DNA from: Burkholderiaceae bacterium | Lineage (GTDB): Bacteria; Pseudomonadota; Gammaproteobacteria; Burkholderiales; Burkholderiaceae_D | Length of the DNA: 64,000 nucleotides | Direction of reading: 5' to 3' | Assembly (NCBI GenBank): GCA_004298905.1 | Contig: SCTK01000009.1 | Coordinates: 1 to 64,000 of the forward strand | In this document: positions 8,544-16,895 of the stretch, in pieces | How positions within the stretch are numbered: the first letter of the stretch is position 1 | Layout: each line of letters begins with the position of its first letter | The notes under the pieces: generated by a model | What the model was told of the DNA's origin: nothing | The model's database searches: none | The model's input: the letters and a program-made list of their open reading frames with translations, nothing else | Made by a program: the position numbers and the translations under genes

Positions 8544-9458
8544 TTAGAAATAACCTTCTTTTTTCCGTTTTTCCATCGACGCTTCCGACGTTTGGTCGTC
8601 CATGCGCGTGGCGCCGCGCTCGGTGATTTCCGTCACCGAAGTTTCGGCGATGATGTCGGCCACGGTCGTGGCTTCGGAGGCGACCGGGCAGGTGCAGGAA
8701 ATATCGCCGACCGTGCGGAAGCGCACGGTGCGGGTTTCCACCGTTTCACCTTCCTGTGGCGGGGTGATCGGCGTGACCGGCACCAGCAGGCCGTTGCGCG
8801 GGATCACCTGGCGTTGATGCGCGTAATAAATTTGCGGCAGCGGAATCTGTTCGCGCTCGATGTATTGCCACACGTCCAGTTCGGTCCAGTTGGAAATCGG
8901 GAACACGCGCATGTTTTCGCCCGGATGCAGGCGGGTGTTGTACAGGCTCCAGAGTTCGGGGCGCTGATTCTTGGGGTCCCACTGACCGAATTCGTCGCGG
9001 AAGGAAAACACGCGTTCCTTGGCGCGGGCTTTTTCTTCATCGCGGCGCGCGCCGCCGATCAGACAATCGAATTTGAATTCCTCGATGGCTTCCAGCAGCG
9101 TCACCGCTTGCGCGGCGTTGCGCGAATCGGTTTCCTTGCGCAGGCGCACCGTGCCACGCTTGATCGAATCTTCCACCGAGCGCACCACCAGCCGTTCGCC
9201 CAGCTCGGCAATGCGCTGATCGCGGAATTCAATTACTTCCGGAAAGTTGTGGCCGGTGTCGATGTGCATCAGCGGGAACGGCAGCTTGCCGGGACGGAAG
9301 GCTTTCTCCGCCAGCCGCAACACGACGCAGGAATCCTTGCCGCTGGAAAACAGCAGCGCCGGATTGGAAAATTCCGCTGCGACTTCACGCAGAATAAAAA
9401 TCGACTCGGCTTCCAGCCAGTCGAGATGGTCGAGTTTTTTGGATGTTGCGGTTGTCAT
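8544..9458 (-). CDS. cysD: Sulfate adenylyltransferase subunit 2
   Basis: Catalytic PP-loop subunit of ATP sulfurylase. It carries the LLFSSGKDS motif near residue 40, LMHIDTGHNFPEVIEFRD, and the C-terminal KRKKEGYF tail typical of CysD. The ATG at 9458 gives the normal MTTATSKKLDHLDWLE opening of a 304-residue protein, so the three extra upstream residues are unlikely. It abuts cysN and is separated from cysH by 160 bases that hold an inverted repeat. Confidence 0.95.
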   Translation of the reverse strand: MTTATSKKLDHLDWLEAESIFILREVAAEFSNPALLFSSGKDSCVVLRLAEKAFRPGKLPFPLMHIDTGHNFPEVIEFRDQRIAELGERLVVRSVEDSIKRGTVRLRKETDSRNAAQAVTLLEAIEEFKFDCLIGGARRDEEKARAKERVFSFRDEFGQWDPKNQRPELWSLYNTRLHPGENMRVFPISNWTELDVWQYIEREQIPLPQIYYAHQRQVIPRNGLLVPVTPITPPQEGETVETRTVRFRTVGDISCTCPVASEATTVADIIAETSVTEITERGATRMDDQTSEASMEKRKKEGYF

Positions 9459-9515
9459 AAAAAACAATCAATAAAAGCAGTTAACCAAGCAAGGGCAACG
9501 AGTGAAGGGTGAAAC

Positions 9516-9559
9516 GTGAAATGTGATGGAAACGTTGTGCTGCGAAGATCACATTTCAC
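9516..9559. repeat. Intergenic inverted repeat (TTTCAC type) between cysH and cysD
   Basis: GTGAAATGTGAT (9516-9527) pairs perfectly with ATCACATTTCAC (9548-9559), and additional GTGAA/TTCAC words flank it (9501-9515, 9591-9598). The motif resembles the repeat at 38615-38663. It may modulate transcription or mRNA stability inside the cys operon, or simply be an interspersed repeat. No U-run follows the stem in the direction of the operon. Confidence 0.6.
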
Positions 9560-9618
9560 TTGAGGCGCAAAGCGCCGAGTCACTTTTCACGGGTTCACAG
9601 TGCAGTGGTAAAAATTTT

Positions 9619-10341
9619 TCAGGGTTTCCTGAATTCCACCGGCTGCACATGCAGTCCGCATTCCTTGTTATCCGCGTTTTCCCACCACCAGCGGCCCGCG
9701 CGAATGTCTTCGCCGGGTTTGATGGCGCGGGTGCAGGGATCGCAGCCGATCGAGGGATAGCCGCGATCGTGCAAGGCGTTGTAGGGCACACTGAAGGTTT
9801 GGATGTAGTCCCAGACATCGCCTTCCAGCCAGCCCGCCAGCGGGTTGAATTTTTCCAGTGCATGCGCGGAATCGTATTCCTGCACGTCCAGCTCGCCACG
9901 TGTCACGGATTGCTCGCGCCGCATGCCGGTGATCCAGGCGCGTTTGCCGGTCAGCGCGCGCTTGAGCGGCTCGACCTTGCGAATGCCGCAGCAGGTCTTG
10001 CGCAGATCGACGCTTTCATAGAAAGCGTTCAGGCCGTGGTTCTTCACGTATTCATCGACTGCCGCGGGGTCGGGGCGATACGTCTCGATCTCGACGCCAT
10101 AGTGCTGTTTGATCTTGTCCAGCATCTCCAGCGATTCCTTCGGCAGGCGGCCGGTTTCCAGCGTGAAAATGTTGATCGGCAGGCCGGTGCGCAGGATCAT
10201 GTCGGTCAGCACCATGTCTTCCGCCGCCAGGCTGGAGGCCAGCGTGGCGGGCGAAAATCTTTTGGCGACATCGGCGAGCAGCAACTGCGCGTCGCTGATA
10301 CGTTGCGTCAGGGGCGTGGAAAGCGGTTGAGCAGCTTGCAT
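9619..10341 (-). CDS. cysH: Assimilatory APS reductase (CysH, iron-sulfur type)
   Basis: Reduces adenylyl sulfate to sulfite using thioredoxin. The 240-residue protein has the PP-loop fold without the SGGKDS loop (SSLAAEDMVL instead, as is usual). The paired cysteines KTCCGIRK and GCDPCTR bind a [4Fe-4S] cluster and mark APS rather than PAPS specificity, and the catalytic Cys is in the KECGLH tail. Absence of an APS kinase domain in CysN agrees with the APS route. The ATG at 10341 gives the usual start; the longer reading overlaps the preceding gene. Confidence 0.93.
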   Translation of the reverse strand: MQAAQPLSTPLTQRISDAQLLLADVAKRFSPATLASSLAAEDMVLTDMILRTGLPINIFTLETGRLPKESLEMLDKIKQHYGVEIETYRPDPAAVDEYVKNHGLNAFYESVDLRKTCCGIRKVEPLKRALTGKRAWITGMRREQSVTRGELDVQEYDSAHALEKFNPLAGWLEGDVWDYIQTFSVPYNALHDRGYPSIGCDPCTRAIKPGEDIRAGRWWWENADNKECGLHVQPVEFRKP

Positions 10342-10360
10342 GAAAACAGATACCAGTGAA

Positions 10361-10852
10361 CTAGGCCGCGTGGCGGCGAAAGTGGGGTTGCGATTGATCG
10401 GCCGAGCCTTGATAGACATCGGTAAAGTCGTTCAGGCTTTTGAGCGCATCTTCAATGCTGCGATCGGCGCGCACGGCAAAGGCATTGAAGCCGACGCGCT
10501 GCATGTAGAACATTTGATCGCGCAGCACATCGCCGACTGCACGCAACTCGCCGCTGTAGCCATAACGCGTGCGCAGCAGATAGGCGCTGGAAAAACCGCG
10601 GCCATCGGCAAAGGCCGGGAAGTCGATGGCGATCAGTGCGAAGTGCGTCAGATCGTTGGCGATTTCCGCCACGTCGTCGTCCGGCTTGACCCACACACCG
10701 AGCTTGCCTGCGCGCGACAGCAGCGTATCGCGGTGTGCGTGCCAGAACGCGAGAGTGACGATGACATCGCCCTGCGCAGGCAGTTCGCTGCTGTCGTGAA
10801 TGACGAGCCAGTGGTCGTCGACAATGGCGCGATCCTTGATGATCTTAGGCAT
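10361..10852 (-). CDS. DUF934 protein of the sulfite reductase operon
   Basis: A 163-residue DUF934 protein. The family is found almost only beside cysI/cysH in proteobacteria and is thought to assist sulfate or sulfite assimilation; a biochemical role is not established as far as I know. Family features visible are LAFWHAHRD, the FPAFADGRGFSSAYLLR motif and the MFYMQRVGFNAFAVR segment. It overlaps the cysI stop by 8 bases, so the two are coupled. Confidence 0.88.
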   Translation of the reverse strand: MPKIIKDRAIVDDHWLVIHDSSELPAQGDVIVTLAFWHAHRDTLLSRAGKLGVWVKPDDDVAEIANDLTHFALIAIDFPAFADGRGFSSAYLLRTRYGYSGELRAVGDVLRDQMFYMQRVGFNAFAVRADRSIEDALKSLNDFTDVYQGSADQSQPHFRRHAA

Positions 10853-12548
10853 GGGTCGCCTCGCTTTCCTTGCTGGCCTTGTTGCCGTAGACCGCTTCCT
10901 TGAACGGCTCAATGCCGACGCGCTGCGCGGTGTCGATAAACAACTCATCTTCGTGACGCAGGGCAGTATAGGTTTTGATCAATGCTTCGATCACGTCCGG
11001 TACGTCTTGCGCGTAGAACGACGGGCCGATCACCTTGCCGATGGCGGGCGCGTGATTCTTGCCGACCGCGCTGCCGGACTGACCGCCGATGGTGATCTGG
11101 TACCACTCCTCGCCGTTTTTATCGACACCGAGAATGCCGATGTTGCCAACGTGGTGGTGGCCGCAAGAGTTGATACAACCGGAAATGTTGAGCGTGATGT
11201 TGCCGATGTCGAACAGATAGTCGAGGTTGTCGAAGCGTTCCTGAATCGCGTTGGCAATCGGAATCGACTTTGCATTGGCGAGCGAGCAGAAATCACCGCC
11301 GGGGCAGGCGATCATGTCGGTGAGCAGGCCAACATTGGGCGTGGCGAAGCCGAGTTTTTTGGCCGACTCCCAGACCGCGAACAGATCGCTTTGCTTGACG
11401 TCAGCGAGGATCAGGTTTTGTTCGTGCGATACGCGAATCTCGCCGAAGCTGTACCGATCGGCCAGATCAGCCACCGCGTCCATTTGCGCATCGGTGGCAT
11501 CGCCGGGCGCGACGCCGTTGGGCTTGAGTGAAAGCGTGACGCTGGCGTAACCGGGACGCTTGTGCGCGTGCACGGCGCGTTTGACCCAGGTGGCAAAGCC
11601 CTTGTGTTGTTCCAGCTGCACTTGAAACTCCGCATCCTGCGCGGGCAGGGTTTCATACACAGGATCGACGAAATGCGCGGCGACGCGATCCAGTTCGGCT
11701 TGCGTGAGCGTGGCCGGGCCATCCTTCAGGTGCGCCCATTCGGCATCGACCTGACGGGCAAATTCTTCCGCACCCAAAGCCTTGACGAGAATCTTGATGC
11801 GCGCCTTGTACTTGTTGTCGCGACGACCAAAGCGGTTGTACACACGCAGGATGGCTTCGCAATAACTCATGCAATGCTGCCAGGGCAGGTTGTCGCGGAT
11901 CACGGTACCGATCACCGGCGTGCGGCCCATGCCGCCACCGGCGAGCACGCGCACCACCACTTCGCCCTGCGGGTTTTTGTAGAGGTACAGGCCGATGTCG
12001 TGGAATGCGACGGCGGCGCGGTCTTCGCGCGTGCCGCTGACGGCGATCTTGAATTTACGCGGCAGATAGGCGAATTCCGGATGGAAGGTTGACCAGTGGC
12101 GCAGCACTTCGCAGTACGGGCGCGGATCGACGATTTCGTCTTGCGCGACACCGGCGAATTGATCCGAGGTGATGTTGCGGATGCAATTGCCCGAGGTTTG
12201 AATCGCGTGCATTTCCACGCTGGCGAGATCGGCCAGAATGTCGGGGCTTTTTTCCAGCGGCGGCCAGTTGTATTGAATGTTCTGGCGCGTGCTGAAGTGC
12301 GCGTAATTGCGGTCGTATTTGCGTGCGATGTGCGCCAGCATGCGCAATTGCTTGCTCGACAGCAGGCCGTAGGGAATCGCCACGCGCAACATCGGCGCAT
12401 GGCGTTGGATATACAGGCCGTTCTGCAGACGCAGCGGGCGGAATTCATCCTCGGTCAGTTCACCCGCGAGAAAGCGGCGCGTCTGATCGCGATACTGCGC
12501 CACGCGCTGATCGACGATCTGCTGGTCCAATGCGGTGTAGCGATACAT
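10845..12548 (-). CDS. cysI: Sulfite reductase (hemoprotein, CysI-type)
   Basis: Siroheme / [4Fe-4S] enzyme that reduces sulfite to sulfide. The 567-residue protein holds two ferredoxin-like half-repeats with the arginine-rich STRQNIQYNW segment. The four cluster cysteines lie in ACPGGDFCSLA and SGCINSCGHHH, near residues 425 and 468. No flavoprotein subunit (cysJ) lies nearby, so a ferredoxin or other electron donor is likely. The start at 12548 (MYRYTALDQQ) is preferred over the GTG three codons upstream. Confidence 0.92.
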   Translation of the reverse strand: MYRYTALDQQIVDQRVAQYRDQTRRFLAGELTEDEFRPLRLQNGLYIQRHAPMLRVAIPYGLLSSKQLRMLAHIARKYDRNYAHFSTRQNIQYNWPPLEKSPDILADLASVEMHAIQTSGNCIRNITSDQFAGVAQDEIVDPRPYCEVLRHWSTFHPEFAYLPRKFKIAVSGTREDRAAVAFHDIGLYLYKNPQGEVVVRVLAGGGMGRTPVIGTVIRDNLPWQHCMSYCEAILRVYNRFGRRDNKYKARIKILVKALGAEEFARQVDAEWAHLKDGPATLTQAELDRVAAHFVDPVYETLPAQDAEFQVQLEQHKGFATWVKRAVHAHKRPGYASVTLSLKPNGVAPGDATDAQMDAVADLADRYSFGEIRVSHEQNLILADVKQSDLFAVWESAKKLGFATPNVGLLTDMIACPGGDFCSLANAKSIPIANAIQERFDNLDYLFDIGNITLNISGCINSCGHHHVGNIGILGVDKNGEEWYQITIGGQSGSAVGKNHAPAIGKVIGPSFYAQDVPDVIEALIKTYTALRHEDELFIDTAQRVGIEPFKEAVYGNKASKESEATHA

Positions 12549-12563
12549 GCTTGACAATCCTTT

Positions 12564-13337
12564 TTACAAAATCAGCTTGCCCGCCACCAGCGTCAATGTG
12601 GTGGCCAGGACGCCACGCAAAATCACATCGGGGACGGCGCGGCTGGCAAAGCTGCCTATTGTAATACCTGGAATGGATCCGATCAGCAGCGCCCCCAGCA
12701 AATCCCAGTGAATCGTGCCAAGCCAGGCGTGACCGGTGGCGGCCAGCGCGGTCAAAGGCACGGCATAGGCGATGTCGGTGCCCGCGACTTCCGAGGTTTT
12801 CATGCGCGGATAGAGGAAGGTGATGATGGTCGCGCCGACTGCTCCGGCGCCAATCGATGAAATCGTGACCAGCGTGCCCAGCAGTACGCCAGCGCCTATG
12901 GTGGCCGCTTTCAATTGCGTACCCACCAGCCATTTTTCCGGATGGCGGTTGAGCCAGCCCACCAGCTTGTGTTTGAACAACAGTGCCAATACGGTGAGCA
13001 TCACCGATATGGCAATCGACCAGCGCAGAAAGAAGGCAAAGTTCGGATTGACCGCGCCGAACTGATGCAAGCCCCAGATCGCCACCAGCGCCGCTGGCAG
13101 GCTGCCGGCACAGAGCAGAATCACCACATCCCAATGCACCGTGCGGCGCATACGATGAACCAGCGTGCCGCTGGCTTTGGTGATCGAGGCAAAGGCCAAG
13201 TCAGTACCCACTGCCACGCTGGGCGCGACGCCGAAGAAAGCGGTGAGCAGAGGGGTCATCAACGAGCCGCCGCCAACCCCGGTAAGGCCGACCAGCAAAC
13301 CGACTGAAAAACCGCTGATGATGTAATGGATGTCCAT
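12564..13337 (-). CDS. TauE/SafE-family sulfite exporter-like permease
   Basis: A 257-residue TauE/SafE protein with two glycine-rich signature repeats (LLVGLTGVGGGSLMTPLL at the N-terminus and VTISSIGAGAVG after the middle loop) and about seven to eight membrane spans. Its place at the head of the cys cluster, 15 bases before cysI, suggests export of excess sulfite or uptake of a sulfur compound. The direction and substrate cannot be read from sequence. A second, distinct paralogue lies at 52687-53430. Confidence 0.85.
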   Translation of the reverse strand: MDIHYIISGFSVGLLVGLTGVGGGSLMTPLLTAFFGVAPSVAVGTDLAFASITKASGTLVHRMRRTVHWDVVILLCAGSLPAALVAIWGLHQFGAVNPNFAFFLRWSIAISVMLTVLALLFKHKLVGWLNRHPEKWLVGTQLKAATIGAGVLLGTLVTISSIGAGAVGATIITFLYPRMKTSEVAGTDIAYAVPLTALAATGHAWLGTIHWDLLGALLIGSIPGITIGSFASRAVPDVILRGVLATTLTLVAGKLIL

Positions 13338-13419
13338 AAATAATCCGGGAGAATTTTGATCGAGGGTGCAATCCTAACGGGGCTTGCATATAATCCAAAC
13401 GAATCTATCGTTATGTGGT

Positions 13420-13436
13420 TATTACGGTCCGTAATA
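13420..13436. promoter_or_regulatory. Perfect palindrome overlapping the cysB start (candidate operator)
   Basis: TATTACGG-T-CCGTAATA is an 8-bp perfect inverted repeat with a 1-base centre whose last base is the first base of the cysB ATG. A TATAAT hexamer at 13389-13394 could be the -10 of the same gene. LysR-type regulators often bind dyads near their own divergent promoter, so autoregulation or control of the divergent tauE-cys operon is plausible. This is inference from position and symmetry. Confidence 0.5.
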
Positions 13437-14374
13437 TGAATCTTCACCAGCTCCGTTTCCTGCGCGAAGCCGTGCGCCAGAATTTCAGCCTGACCGAGGC
13501 GGCGCGGGCCTTGCACACGTCTCAGCCGGGGGTGTCCAAGGCGATCATCGAGCTGGAAGAAGAACTCGGCATCGAGATCTTCATCAGGCATGGCAAACGG
13601 ATCAAGAACCTGACCGAGCCGGGGCGCGCGGTGTTCAAGGCGGCCGAACGCATCATGCAGGAAATCGAGAACCTGAAACGGGTCGGGCAGGAATTCGCCA
13701 CCCGCGATTCCGGCACACTGATTATCGCGGCCACCCATACTCAGGCACGCTATGCACTGCCGCCTGCTGTCGCGGCCTTCAAGCAGAAATACCCCGGTGT
13801 GCGGCTGTCGCTGTTGCAAGGCACGCCATCGCAGATTGCCGATCTGGTGCTCAAGGATCAAGCTGACATTGCGATTGCCACTGAAGCGATTGCGCAATAC
13901 AAGGAATTGGTCGCCTTGCCTTGCTACCAGTGGCAACACGTTGCGATCGTGCCCGAAGGCCATGTGCTGACGCAAAAACCGTTGACGCTGGAAGCGCTGG
14001 CCAAATACCCGCTAATTACCTACCACAGCGAATTCGCCGGGCGCAGCAAGATCAACCAGTCATTTGAAAAGCGCGGTCTGACGCCGGACATTGTGCTCGA
14101 AGCCATCGATGCCGACGTCATCAAGACTTACGTCAACCTTGGTCTGGGCGTGGGCATCATCGCCGACGTCGCCTACGATGCCGAGCGCGATCGCGGCTTG
14201 ACGGCGATTCCCGCAGGCGATCTATTCGGCATCAACATCACCAAGCTCGCGCTCAAGCAGGGCGCATTCATGCGCGCGTACGCCTACACTTTCATCGAGT
14301 TGTTCGCGCCCATGCTGACCAAGGCACTGGTCGACAAAGCGCTTGCCGGACAGCCCGACAACTACGATTTGTAG
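13436..14374 (+). CDS. cysB: LysR-type regulator of sulfur assimilation (CysB/Cbl-like)
   Basis: A 312-residue LysR regulator. The N-terminal winged helix-turn-helix (MNLHQLRFLREAVRQ, HTSQPGVSKAI) is followed by a periplasmic-binding-like effector domain. Residues such as GTLIIAATHTQARYALP and LQGTPSQIADLVL match the CysB group, which senses O-acetylserine or N-acetylserine and sulfur status. It is divergent from the cys operon it probably activates. The ATG at 13436 gives the canonical start and sits on a palindrome. Confidence 0.92.
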   Translation: MNLHQLRFLREAVRQNFSLTEAARALHTSQPGVSKAIIELEEELGIEIFIRHGKRIKNLTEPGRAVFKAAERIMQEIENLKRVGQEFATRDSGTLIIAATHTQARYALPPAVAAFKQKYPGVRLSLLQGTPSQIADLVLKDQADIAIATEAIAQYKELVALPCYQWQHVAIVPEGHVLTQKPLTLEALAKYPLITYHSEFAGRSKINQSFEKRGLTPDIVLEAIDADVIKTYVNLGLGVGIIADVAYDAERDRGLTAIPAGDLFGINITKLALKQGAFMRAYAYTFIELFAPMLTKALVDKALAGQPDNYDL

Positions 14375-14437
14375 ATTCGGCTTTACCGGCAGTGCTGGAT
14401 TTTTTACAATGCACAGGCCGCAACAAGTACGGCACAA

Positions 14438-14513
<76 letters not shown>

Positions 14514-14521
14514 CATACCAA

Positions 14522-14547
14522 AGCCCGGATGCCCTCCGGGTTTTTTC
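14522..14547 (+). terminator. Rho-independent terminator after tRNA-Ala
   Basis: CCCGGA-tgccc-TCCGGG stem followed by six T residues, beginning about 10 bases after the tRNA 3' end. It is well placed to end tRNA transcription. Confidence 0.85.
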
Positions 14548-14594
14548 TTGATCGCGAAATATCGAGCGGGGGCACGAGAGAGACAGAGGCTTGA

Positions 14595-14840
14595 GAAAAC
14601 AAGCCGACTCCGGTACCTTTCGCTACTGGGGTGTTGCAGGCACCCGAGCCACCGGCGCTATTAAGCCAGTTTGCAGCCGACGGCATTGAGTTGGACCTGG
14701 GTTTTTGGATCGACGACCCGGCCGAAGGCGCCACCAATGTACGATCCGATCTGAACCGCGAAATCCTCAAAATGTTTCGCACAACCGGGATTGAAATCCC
14801 CGTTCCGCAGCGGGCAGTGCGTATTTTGAAGGCTGAATGA
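14595..14840 (+). pseudogene. Orphan C-terminal tail of an MscS-type mechanosensitive channel gene
   Basis: The open frame encodes about 80 residues that match the last part of MscS-family channels: APEPPALLSQF, GIELDLGFWIDDP, NVRSDLNREIL, and GIEIPVPQRAVRIL. This cytosolic-domain end cannot work alone. In-frame sequence upstream reaches a stop at 14592-14594 and then tRNA-flanking DNA, so the front of the gene is gone. I read it as the remnant of a gene cut by integration or deletion beside the tRNA. An intact copy may exist elsewhere. Confidence 0.75.
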
Positions 14841-15075
14841 ACTATATAAATTAACGTTTAATTTCTGTTTTATGAAAATAAAACGTGATGAGTATGTGAC
14901 TGATCCGGATGCGTGGAATTACGGGGATCAGAGAACCCTGGACTCGGACCCGAAAATCGATCAGAGCATCGGCTGGTGACGCGTGCATTGTGGCGCGTCG
15001 GGGAAGGTGTTTTGTGTGGAGTGAAATATCCGCGAAATCGGGGTGGCGGGGTGGTGTGAGTGGGCGTAGATTTTG

Positions 15076-15183
15076 CCGAAACCGAAACCGAAACCGAAAC
15101 CGAAACCGAAACCGAAACCGAAACCGAAACCGAAACCGAAACCGAAACCGAAACCGAAACCGAAACCGAAACCGAAACCGAAG
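15076..15183 (+). repeat. Hexanucleotide tandem array CCGAAA x17 plus one variant copy
   Basis: Seventeen perfect CCGAAA units (15076-15177) and a final CCGAAG. The array ends about 36 bases before the likely start of the TIR gene. In one frame, from a TTG at 15073, it would encode alternating Pro-Lys and fuse to the TIR gene. I favour the GTG at 15220 as the start, because it has an excellent ribosome binding site (AGGGGG, 6 bases away) and gives a normal TIR N-terminus. The rest of the gap 14841-15075 shows no gene I can support. Confidence 0.9.
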
Positions 15184-15219
15184 GCGGATGGCGTGAAACG
15201 ACGCTTCAGGGGGATCGAC

Positions 15220-16878
15220 GTGAACACGAATACCAACGAATCAAAGCACGACGCGGTGAACAATGGGACGGAGACGTACCGCTTCGACGCTTTTATCTCA
15301 TATCGCCGTTCTGACGGACGCAAAGTAGCGAACTGGCTACGTCGCGAACTGCAGTCGTTTCGTCCGCCGCATAAGCTGGCGAACCTAGCGGGCAGACGGC
15401 TGCGAGTCTATCTCGACATCGCCTACGAGCGCGGCACCACGGATTTCTACGAAAACACCATACGTCCAGCGTTGCTTGCGTCACGTTATCTCATCGTGTT
15501 GGCCACACCAGATGCTGTGCAGCGACGCGAGGGGCAAGCTGACTGGATTCAGCGCGAAGTGATTGACTTTTCCGCTTCCCCCCAGGGCGCGAACATATTG
15601 ATCTCGCGCGGTGCGGGCGAATTATTGGACCCGCTACCCGCCGACCTGGAACAGCGATTTCAGAATCCCGAGATCGTGGATCTTCGGGGCGCTGGCCGGT
15701 TCTGGTTCTTCAATCCCAGCAAGATGTCCCGCCTGGCAGAAGAGAAGCTCAAGTTACTTGCGCCGATACTCGACATTCCCCACGACGACATGCCGCTCCT
15801 TCGGCTGGAGGAGGAGAAACGCCAGCAGACGCGCCTTGGTGCGATTTTTGGCACGTCGTTCGCTGTCCTGGCTATGGTCACCGGCCTGTCGGTGTTCGCA
15901 CTCAAGAGCGCGTGGAGGGCGCAGGATGCACTCGGCTCCAGCATGTTTTCGACTGAGCGCATTATAGGTTCCCTTTCCGATACTCTTCCGCAGGAAGGTG
16001 AAGCCGGCGATATCCGAAGCAAGCTGATCTACGAGGCGTGTGACCTGCTCGCCAAACTCGCCCAGGAGGCAGCGCGGCCACCGTCGGTGCGCGAGCGTGT
16101 GTTGTGTGCAATCGAACGCGCACGCGGGCATGAAGCGCAGAAAGAATATCCTCAGTCCGAGGCTGCACTCTCCGCTGCGGTGGACATGGCGCGTGTCGAG
16201 TCAGAGCGCAAATTTTCGTTTGATGTCGCCAGAGCATGGGTTCAAGCGCAGACCGAGCTGATCGATTTCCTCCAGCGTCGCAATGAATCTGTTCGGGCAA
16301 GGGTCGCGGTAGAGGCTTTTCTGCCCGTGTTAAGCCGCCTGGCGAAAGAGAATGCTTCGGAGACTAACTTTGCGACTTACTTTGCGATTACGGAAGCGGA
16401 ACTTCACGGGGTTCGTGCAACGTTGCTCGATGCCAGAACGCAGCTCAGGGAGCGTCTGGATGCCCTCGACAATGCGGCCAGGCGAATGGATGAAGCAATC
16501 CACCTTTCGAGCGCCTCCGATGACAACCTGCCTCGATTGCTGACGGCGCAATCGGACTGGCTGGTACAGGCCGCAATGCTGCACGCGGACGGGAGCGAGT
16601 TCGAACAAGCGGCTGCCCGGTTGCGGCGCGCGATCGATATCCGTGCCGCAATCCTCTGGAGTGGAGACGAAACGGCGGCCCGTGCGGCGGATAACAAGGC
16701 GGACCGGGCCGAGCTCTACGTGTGGCTCGCGGTGCTCCAGACGCAAATGAATCGTGCCGCGGAAGCAAGGAAAGCAAAAGTAGCCGCCGCGGCGTTGCTT
16801 TCAGAATTGGCGGCACACCCGGAACTGACTGCCGAACTTGCAAAGCGTATTCGGGAAATCAGGGGCAGGCTCAATTGA
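15220..16878 (+). CDS. Membrane-anchored TIR-domain protein with helical repeat region (552 aa)
   Basis: Residues about 20-150 form a TIR domain: YRFDAFISYRRSDGRKVANWLRREL segment, VYLDIAYERG, LLASRYLIVLATP, and WIQREVIDF, with the Glu position expected for NAD hydrolysis or cyclisation. A single membrane span follows near residues 208-230 (GTSFAVLAMVTGLSVFALK). The remainder (about 240-552) is Ala/Arg/Glu-rich helix with TPR-like periodicity. Such TIR-TM-repeat proteins are common in bacterial conflict systems; the role here is unknown. The GTG start is chosen by its Shine-Dalgarno sequence. A TTG start at 15073 would add a Pro-Lys tail. It may form a unit with the next gene, 17 bases downstream. 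Confidence 0.75.
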   Translation: MNTNTNESKHDAVNNGTETYRFDAFISYRRSDGRKVANWLRRELQSFRPPHKLANLAGRRLRVYLDIAYERGTTDFYENTIRPALLASRYLIVLATPDAVQRREGQADWIQREVIDFSASPQGANILISRGAGELLDPLPADLEQRFQNPEIVDLRGAGRFWFFNPSKMSRLAEEKLKLLAPILDIPHDDMPLLRLEEEKRQQTRLGAIFGTSFAVLAMVTGLSVFALKSAWRAQDALGSSMFSTERIIGSLSDTLPQEGEAGDIRSKLIYEACDLLAKLAQEAARPPSVRERVLCAIERARGHEAQKEYPQSEAALSAAVDMARVESERKFSFDVARAWVQAQTELIDFLQRRNESVRARVAVEAFLPVLSRLAKENASETNFATYFAITEAELHGVRATLLDARTQLRERLDALDNAARRMDEAIHLSSASDDNLPRLLTAQSDWLVQAAMLHADGSEFEQAAARLRRAIDIRAAILWSGDETAARAADNKADRAELYVWLAVLQTQMNRAAEARKAKVAAAALLSELAAHPELTAELAKRIREIRGRLN

Positions 16879-16895
16879 TTGAGGGGCGATCCGGC

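Noticed and set aside
15076-15177. CRISPR array
   Set aside because: The units are contiguous 6-mers with no spacers.
15073-15219. Poly(Pro-Lys) N-terminal extension of the TIR protein
   Set aside because: It needs a TTG start without a Shine-Dalgarno, whereas the GTG at 15220 has AGGGGG at good spacing and gives a normal TIR start. I kept the array as a DNA repeat.
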